DNA of 9,938 nt from Ulvibacterium sp039819225 (GTDB taxonomy: Bacteria; Bacteroidota; Bacteroidia; Flavobacteriales; Flavobacteriaceae), in assembly GCA_039819225.1 (NCBI GenBank), contig JBCBSN010000169.1:1-9938 (forward strand), read 5' to 3'. The position numbers and the translations under genes were made by a program. Positions 6,229 through 9,938 of this stretch are shown in pieces (within the stretch, counting starts at the first letter, position 1; every line of letters starts with the position of its first letter). The notes beneath the pieces were generated by a model. The model was not told the DNA's origin. It was given only the letters and a program-made list of their open reading frames with translations, and did no database searches.

Positions 6229-6244
6229 CCCGATAGCTATCGGG
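6229..6244. repeat. 16-bp perfect palindrome cccgatagctatcggg
   Basis: The sequence is its own reverse complement over 16 bases. From general knowledge, CCGATAGCTATCGG-type palindromes are frequent between genes in Flavobacteriaceae; their function is not established. Confidence 0.7.
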
Positions 6245-6388
6245 GCGCTAAAATCCAAAAAGTCTAAATGAGTTCATAGCGAAGAAAACAAAATAAGAAT
6301 TCTGATCTTTCTATTTCAAGCCGAGGTGGATGAATTAGGAGGTAAACTATCCAAACGAAGGGTTGAACTCTTTGTGGTTCGCTCCATT

Positions 6389-6447
6389 TCTCCGTGAAGC
6401 TCTGTGTAACAATAATTAAAGGGTTATGACACAGAGTTACACCGAGA
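6389..6447. repeat. imperfect 19-bp inverted repeat
   Basis: tctccgtgaagctctgtgt (6389-6407) pairs with acacagagttacaccgaga (6429-6447) at 16 of 19 positions, around a 21-base loop. The acacagagtt words look like a dispersed repeat rather than coding DNA, and no frame crosses both arms sensibly. Confidence 0.55.
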
Positions 6448-6582
6448 TTTTGAATTTGATTTTCAAGAAGTTGACAAAACCCTTGATTGATGTTATGAAT
6501 ATCCTAGTAAAAATCTACTAACCGAAAGCCCTTTATGGTGTATAAGGGTATACGACAAATTTCACTGTCTTCTTGATTTTGT

Positions 6583-6639
6583 CCTCCCTTAATCCTCCGC
6601 CTAGGGCGGAGAAAACTCCTCCTGCCTACGGCAGGGAGG
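6583..6639. repeat. nested palindrome cluster
   Basis: Two small hairpins stand side by side: ctccgcc/ggcggag (6595-6601, 6605-6611, loop tag) and cctgcc/ggcagg (6621-6626, 6630-6635, loop tac). An outer stem cctccct (6583-6589) with agggagg (6633-6639) encloses the first hairpin and competes with part of the second. The whole could fold as a branched structure. No T-run follows, so it is not a simple terminator. Confidence 0.6.
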
Positions 6640-6730
6640 TTGAGTGGGGATTTTGAACGAAAAAGTCGTCCCAAATTCTCCAGTATATCCAAAAAAGTGA
6701 AACCTGTCGTGCACCCGGTGTATAAAGCTG

Positions 6731-6760
6731 CCCCTCCCGTTTTTAGCGGGAGGTTAGGGG
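6731..6760. repeat. hairpin cctcccg-tttttag-cgggagg
   Basis: A 7-bp perfect stem (6733-6739 with 6747-6753) and a 7-base T-rich loop; flanking cccc and gggg could extend pairing. It belongs to the same palindrome series in this gene-free stretch. Confidence 0.6.
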
Positions 6761-6937
6761 AGGTCGGACTAGGGATTGGGTAGTAACTGCTTCATCCTCG
6801 ATACCACTCCCAAATCCTTTTGCCAAGAATTCGCCACCTCAATAAGTGAACTCGCCCTTTGTTTTTTCCGTTTCACCCAAAATCACTGGATGAATACCTC
6901 CAATTCCATTCAATTTTGTTCTCAAATAAAAACAATC

Positions 6938-7387
6938 ATGAGAGCAGACTTTTTTTTCACAATGCTATTTCTAGGAACCTTTTTCACACAGGCCCAGTAT
7001 TCACAAAGCGCTATTGAGGGACTTTGGCTAAATCATGATGCCAGTGCCGTTGTGGAAATTTATGAGGAGGATGGCACATTCTATGGCCAGGTACATGAAA
7101 TCCTGAAGTTTCCAACGGACAAGTCCGAAAGCCTTTCCGAGGCACAATTGAAGAAAGGAAAAGAAAAAATGAAGGGGCGTTTGATCTTGACCGATCTAAC
7201 CTTCGAAAATGGTCAATGGATCAACGGAAGGATATTGAATCCCAAAGACAATTCTACCCGTGCCAAGTGCACAGTGTCCTTGGAGGAGAATCAAAAAGTG
7301 TTACGTATTAAAATCAAAAGAGGATTCTTATCGGCAACCAAAAACTGGACGAGATATGAAACATCGATCGATACCCATGAGAACTAA
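6938..7387 (+). CDS. secreted DUF2147-like protein
   Basis: Protein of 149 aa with a Sec signal peptide (MRADFFFTMLFLGTFFTQAQ). The mature part follows the DUF2147 (PF09917) plan: GLW near residue 28, VVEIYEEDGTFYGQVHEI (38-55), a middle helix rich in Lys, then GQWINGRILNPKDN (92-105), a strand with a central Cys (AKCTVSLEE) and the closing GFLSATKNWTRY (129-140). The family is a small beta-barrel of unknown function in the envelope. I choose the ATG at 6938 because it begins the signal peptide and is preceded by caaataaaaacaatc; the earlier ATG at 6776 would add 54 residues that look non-coding. Here the usual cysteine pair of the middle part is missing. Its stop lies 11 bases inside the TolC-like gene, so it is translationally linked to the export operon. 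Confidence 0.85.
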   Translation: MRADFFFTMLFLGTFFTQAQYSQSAIEGLWLNHDASAVVEIYEEDGTFYGQVHEILKFPTDKSESLSEAQLKKGKEKMKGRLILTDLTFENGQWINGRILNPKDNSTRAKCTVSLEENQKVLRIKIKRGFLSATKNWTRYETSIDTHEN

Positions 7388-8687
7388 AAGGACCATAGCT
7401 TCCCTGTTCGTTAGTTCCATGTGTTGGTCTCAGGATGTTGAACCAATTAAAATCAGCTCCTTGGAGGAAGCGATCTCCATGGCCATGGAACGCAATTTAG
7501 ATCTGGCCGTTAATGAGTTGCAATCGGAACGGGCAGAGATGGAACTAAAATTGGCCAAAAGTGCAAGAAGCCCCCAAATAAGTGCTTCGTTTTCCGGCCA
7601 GAAAAACCTTGAACTGCCTACGACCTTTATCCCTGGAGAAATTTTTGGACAACCCGGGGAGACAGTAGAAGCACAATTTGGACAAGAATATCAATACAAC
7701 GCGGGCATAACCATGAACAAGTCCTTGATCGACCTTTCAAACAGCTTGTCCATCAAAGGGAAGGCCAAGGATATTGATATCATAAATTCGGATAACGCCA
7801 TCTATAGGGAGTATCTCGTGGGGAATATCAGTTATTCCTATCATGCCCTTCTTTTGGCCGAAGAGGCGAGGCACATAGCCCAAGAAGACCTAAAAGTTGC
7901 GGATAGCGTATTACAGATTACCCGATCCAAATTTGATGAGGGACTTTTGGATTTGGGAGCTTTGAATCGTTCCAAGATAAATTTCAATCGCGTAAAACAA
8001 AGTTTGGACGAAGCTGCCTTGGTCTATGAGGATTCCCATGACAACCTCAAAGAGGCCCTGGGCGTCGAAAACTTCAAGACCATAGCGCTTTCCGAAAAGT
8101 TGGTGCTGAACACATTTGACCTACCCAAGACGGAAAGCCTTGGTGAAAACTTGGAGATACTGAGAAGTGAACAGCATACGGCCAAGGCCGAGCTTCATCT
8201 AAAACAGGCCCGTTCGGAATATTATCCCAAAGTGTCGTTGAACTCCTATTATGGATCCCAACTTTTTCAGAACGAGTTCGATTTTTCACCGGTTCATGAG
8301 GACTGGGCGGCGGTGCAGTATGTAGGTGTTAATATCAACCTTCCCATTTTCAATGGTTTTTCCACTAGAAGGAAAGTGAAAATCGCAAAAATGGATGCGG
8401 AGGTCGCCGAGTTGAACCAGAAACAGGAAAAAGACCGATTGGAGGCCGAAGATGCACAACTATTGAAGAATCAAAATTTGACGGCATCCATAGCCCTGAG
8501 CAGTTTGGAAAACTTTCGGCTGCACAAGGAAATTGCGGATTTGGAATTTTCGAAATATACGGAGGGATTAACGGGGTTGGAAAACTATCTCAATGCTTTT
8601 GAGGATTACCTAAACGCAAAGACTGCCTATTTAAATGCCTTAACAACTTATTATCAATACGATGCAAAAGTGTATTCAAGATCTTAA
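7377..8687 (+). CDS. TolC-family outer-membrane channel protein
   Basis: Protein of 436 aa with a signal peptide (RTKRTIASLFVSSMCWSQ), close to the usual size of the OEP/TolC family (PF02321), whose trimers form the outer-membrane and periplasmic tunnel of tripartite pumps. Both halves of the duplicated coiled-coil fold are visible. The first runs from SLEEAISMAMERNLDLAV (28-45) to KFDEGLLDLGALNRSK (185-200). The second contains VGVNINLPIFNGFSTRRKV (317-335), a classical segment entering the second hairpin, and KYTEGLTGLENYLNAF (393-408). Long charged helices with heptad character lie between. The start at 7377 gives the best signal peptide; an ATG at 7356 would add seven residues (MKHRSIP) and is possible. 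The gene overlaps its neighbours by 11 bases upstream and 26 downstream, so the three genes are surely co-transcribed. The cargo is unknown. Confidence 0.93.
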   Translation: MRTKRTIASLFVSSMCWSQDVEPIKISSLEEAISMAMERNLDLAVNELQSERAEMELKLAKSARSPQISASFSGQKNLELPTTFIPGEIFGQPGETVEAQFGQEYQYNAGITMNKSLIDLSNSLSIKGKAKDIDIINSDNAIYREYLVGNISYSYHALLLAEEARHIAQEDLKVADSVLQITRSKFDEGLLDLGALNRSKINFNRVKQSLDEAALVYEDSHDNLKEALGVENFKTIALSEKLVLNTFDLPKTESLGENLEILRSEQHTAKAELHLKQARSEYYPKVSLNSYYGSQLFQNEFDFSPVHEDWAAVQYVGVNINLPIFNGFSTRRKVKIAKMDAEVAELNQKQEKDRLEAEDAQLLKNQNLTASIALSSLENFRLHKEIADLEFSKYTEGLTGLENYLNAFEDYLNAKTAYLNALTTYYQYDAKVYSRS

Positions 8688-9795
8688 AAACGGGGAACTG
8701 AACTCTTTAAAAACAGGATGGGCCATTATGGTCGGGGCTCTTGTTTTATGGAGCTGCAACAAGGAAAAATATGTGCAGCCCCAAAAGCAAAATATCAGGG
8801 AGGTTGTCTTTGCCAGTGGTCACATAGAGACGGAAGGTCAGTATTCAGTTATCTCGGCGGTAGATGGCCATATCCAAAAGTCCTTGATAGCCGAGGGCAT
8901 GATGGTTGCCGATGGTGCGCTGTTGGCGGAAATCGCCCAAGACGCGCCACAGGCACAATTGGATGATGCTTTGGCCAGTTACCGGGAAGCCCGGGAAGAT
9001 ATCGATCCCAATTCCCCAAAAATACAGGAAATGGTACTCCAGATCGAAGTGGCCAAGAAAGAATTGGCGCAAAACGAAAAACTGTTGAGGAGTTATGAAA
9101 AGCTGGTAACTACCAAGGCGGTTTCCAGGGTGGATTATGAAAATCAGTTGTTAAAAACGGAAAACTCCAGAAAGGATCTGTCCATCCTGGAGGACTCCAA
9201 GGAAAATCTCTTGCGTTCCCTTAATCTGAACGTCCGGAATACGGACAATCAAGTAAGGGTAAGAAGGGACGATGTCAACAAATACAGCTTAACGGCATCA
9301 GGTCGGGGCCAGGTTCTAAAAACGTACCATAAAGAAGGGGAGTACATCCGTCGGGGGGAAACTTTTGCTGAAATGGGAAAGGGAATCCCAATAGTGAAGT
9401 TATTGGTAGAGGAAGGGGATATCAATAGCATTGAATTGGGCCAAAGGGTAGCCCTCTCGGTAAACACTTATGAAGGCCGATTGTTCAACGGGGAGATTAC
9501 GCATATCCGGCCCGCATTTGATGAAGAGGAACAGTCCTTTATCGTAGAAGCCAAGTTTATCGAAATGCCCGAACGCATATTTTCAGGAACCCAGGTACAG
9601 GCCAATATTTTGATTGCGGAAAAGAAAAACGCATTAGTGATACCCACAAAAAGTCTGGTGACAGGCAATAAAGTAATGGCCAAAGGCAGGGGTTTGGTAG
9701 CCATTGAGTTGGGAATCCAACATTATGAATGGTCGGAAGTACTAAGCGGTATTTCCGAAGAGGATTTCATTTTAGTCGAAGAAGTTCAAAACTGA
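8662..9795 (+). CDS. HlyD/RND-type periplasmic adaptor lipoprotein (MFP)
   Basis: Protein of 377 aa, a membrane-fusion (adaptor) subunit joining an inner-membrane pump to the TolC-like channel encoded just before it. The N-terminus ends in ALVLWSCNKE, a lipobox with lipid Cys32, so it is anchored to a membrane. Domains follow the usual order: first half of the lipoyl-like domain (VISAVDGHIQKSLIAEGMMV, 63-82), an alpha-hairpin (about 92-205, with KLVTTKAVSRVDYENQLLKT), second lipoyl half (LTASGRGQVLKTYHKEGEYI, 210-229), a beta-barrel (about 245-315, with LLVEEGDINSIELGQRV) and a membrane-proximal part with ALVIPTKSLV (324-333). The start at 8662 overlaps the channel gene by 26 bases; an internal ATG at 8728 would leave only a very short signal. 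A pump gene is expected next. The final third of the gene is intact, but the DNA just after it is rearranged. Confidence 0.92.
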   Translation: MQKCIQDLKNGELNSLKTGWAIMVGALVLWSCNKEKYVQPQKQNIREVVFASGHIETEGQYSVISAVDGHIQKSLIAEGMMVADGALLAEIAQDAPQAQLDDALASYREAREDIDPNSPKIQEMVLQIEVAKKELAQNEKLLRSYEKLVTTKAVSRVDYENQLLKTENSRKDLSILEDSKENLLRSLNLNVRNTDNQVRVRRDDVNKYSLTASGRGQVLKTYHKEGEYIRRGETFAEMGKGIPIVKLLVEEGDINSIELGQRVALSVNTYEGRLFNGEITHIRPAFDEEEQSFIVEAKFIEMPERIFSGTQVQANILIAEKKNALVIPTKSLVTGNKVMAKGRGLVAIELGIQHYEWSEVLSGISEEDFILVEEVQN

Positions 9796-9919
9796 GTGCT
9801 ATGCAATGATTTTTTGCCTTGCCCTGGCACAAAATATCACGATAACCTATACGACACTTTAAACTTGACATAGCACTCAGTTTTGAACTTCTTCGACTAA
9901 AATGAAATCCTCTTCGGAA
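9753..9919. repeat. 51-bp perfect inverted repeat at the right end
   Basis: Bases 9869-9919 are the exact reverse complement of 9753-9803, i.e. the end of the adaptor gene including its stop codon. The arms are separated by 65 bases (9804-9868). Copying coding sequence backwards just after the gene is typical of a fold-back chimera rather than a regulatory hairpin. Confidence 0.9.
9806..9862 (+). other. possible short start of a downstream gene, unreliable
   Basis: An ATG at 9806 opens an 18-residue frame (MIFCLALAQNITITYTTL) ending at TAA. The position fits the start of the pump gene expected after the adaptor, and the hydrophobic beginning is compatible with a permease N-terminus. However, it stops at once and lies between the arms of the fold-back, so sequence errors or a false join are likely. 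I do not call a gene. Confidence 0.15.
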
Positions 9920-9938
9920 GTACTAAGCGGTATTTCCG
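9914..9938. repeat. 25-bp direct copy of 9733-9757 at the window end
   Basis: The last 25 bases repeat 9733-9757 exactly and in direct orientation. They share six bases (tcggaa) with the end of the inverted arm, so the sequence appears to switch strand a second time at a short homology. The DNA after about 9868 should not be read as genomic context. Confidence 0.9.

Larger units (their letters stand above)
6076..6275. mobile_element. 200-bp element bounded by 19-bp inverted repeats (MITE/REP-like)
   Basis: gaactcatttagacttttt (6076-6094) recurs as its perfect reverse complement at 6257-6275, making a unit of 200 bp. Inside are three smaller palindromes: tccgccaaaggcgga (6150-6164), a GC-rich hairpin near 6179-6203, and the 16-bp perfect palindrome cccgatagctatcggg (6229-6244). 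The outer flanks both read ata (6073-6075 and 6276-6278), which could be a 3-base target duplication but is too short to prove. There is no transposase or convincing ORF inside, so it would be non-autonomous. An alternative is a chance grouping of intergenic palindromes common in flavobacteria. Confidence 0.5.
6276..6937. other. long palindrome-rich gap without a gene
   Basis: Apart from the hairpins listed separately I see no coding region, tRNA or other RNA gene here. A minus-strand frame between 6504 and 6692 crosses the palindrome cluster and has an Arg/Pro-rich low-quality translation, so I treat it as non-coding. The frame leading into the next gene is open from 6776, but its translation before 6938 does not look like protein. 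The part before 6938 is A-rich and acts as leader. A weak -7-like CAATTTTG lies at 6911-6918 without a partner TTG. Confidence 0.5.

Noticed and set aside
6150..6640. CRISPR array
   Set aside because: The palindromes differ in sequence and spacing; there are no regularly spaced identical repeats and no cas genes.
6504..6692. Minus-strand frame crossing the palindrome cluster
   Set aside because: Translation of palindromic DNA gives an Arg/Pro-rich sequence without domains, and no leader or neighbour supports it. A decayed gene fragment remains possible but cannot be shown.
6776..6937. N-terminal extension of the DUF2147-like protein
   Set aside because: The extra 54 residues look like translated non-coding DNA, and the signal peptide begins at 6938.
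9753..9919. Terminator or regulatory hairpin after the adaptor gene
   Set aside because: The inverted arm copies 40 bases of coding sequence exactly and is followed by another strand switch, which fits a chimera better than a terminator.

Overview
The window looks like a contig from a Bacteroidota genome, most likely a (marine) member of the Flavobacteriaceae. The evidence is: A-rich leaders instead of Shine-Dalgarno sites; lipoproteins with an acidic tail after the lipid Cys; a perfect TAnnTTTG-type promoter element; a LytS/LytTR two-component pair; and short GC-rich palindromes of the kind common in flavobacterial intergenic DNA. This placement comes from sequence character, not from a database comparison.

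Layout. 1-493: a left end with a 77-bp direct repeat (1-77 and 210-286), one doubtful small minus-strand ORF and no recognised gene. 494-2638 (+): a 1-Cys peroxiredoxin, an uncharacterised lipoprotein, the remnant of an alpha/beta-hydrolase lipoprotein that has lost its catalytic core, and a RimJ/RimL-type GNAT acetyltransferase. 2768-3847 (+): a secreted TIM-barrel glycoside-hydrolase-like protein. 4144-5982 (-): a LytTR response regulator and its membrane sensor kinase, which form an operon. 5983-6937: almost 1 kb without a gene. It holds the probable kinase promoter with an overlapping 10-bp dyad, a 200-bp element bounded by 19-bp inverted repeats, and a series of short palindromes. 6938-9795 (+): a DUF2147-like secreted protein, a TolC-family outer-membrane protein and a lipid-anchored HlyD-type adaptor. 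Their reading frames overlap and they probably form one efflux/export operon whose inner-membrane pump lies beyond the window.

How the genes work together. The clearest modules are the kinase-regulator pair and the tripartite-pump operon. They diverge from the long palindrome-rich spacer, but nothing seen here proves that the regulator controls the pump. The other genes look like independent units, several followed by hairpins.

Both ends look anomalous. The left end carries an exact 77-bp repeat. The last 70 bases fold back on the end of the adaptor gene (51-bp perfect inverted repeat) and then switch direction again for 25 bases. These are most simply read as assembly or amplification artefacts, and the real genome beyond about 9804 is unknown. 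I found no CRISPR array, rRNA, tRNA, transposase or clear new defence system. The most interesting leads are the hydrolase relic, the composite palindromic element and the promoter/operator arrangement in front of the kinase.
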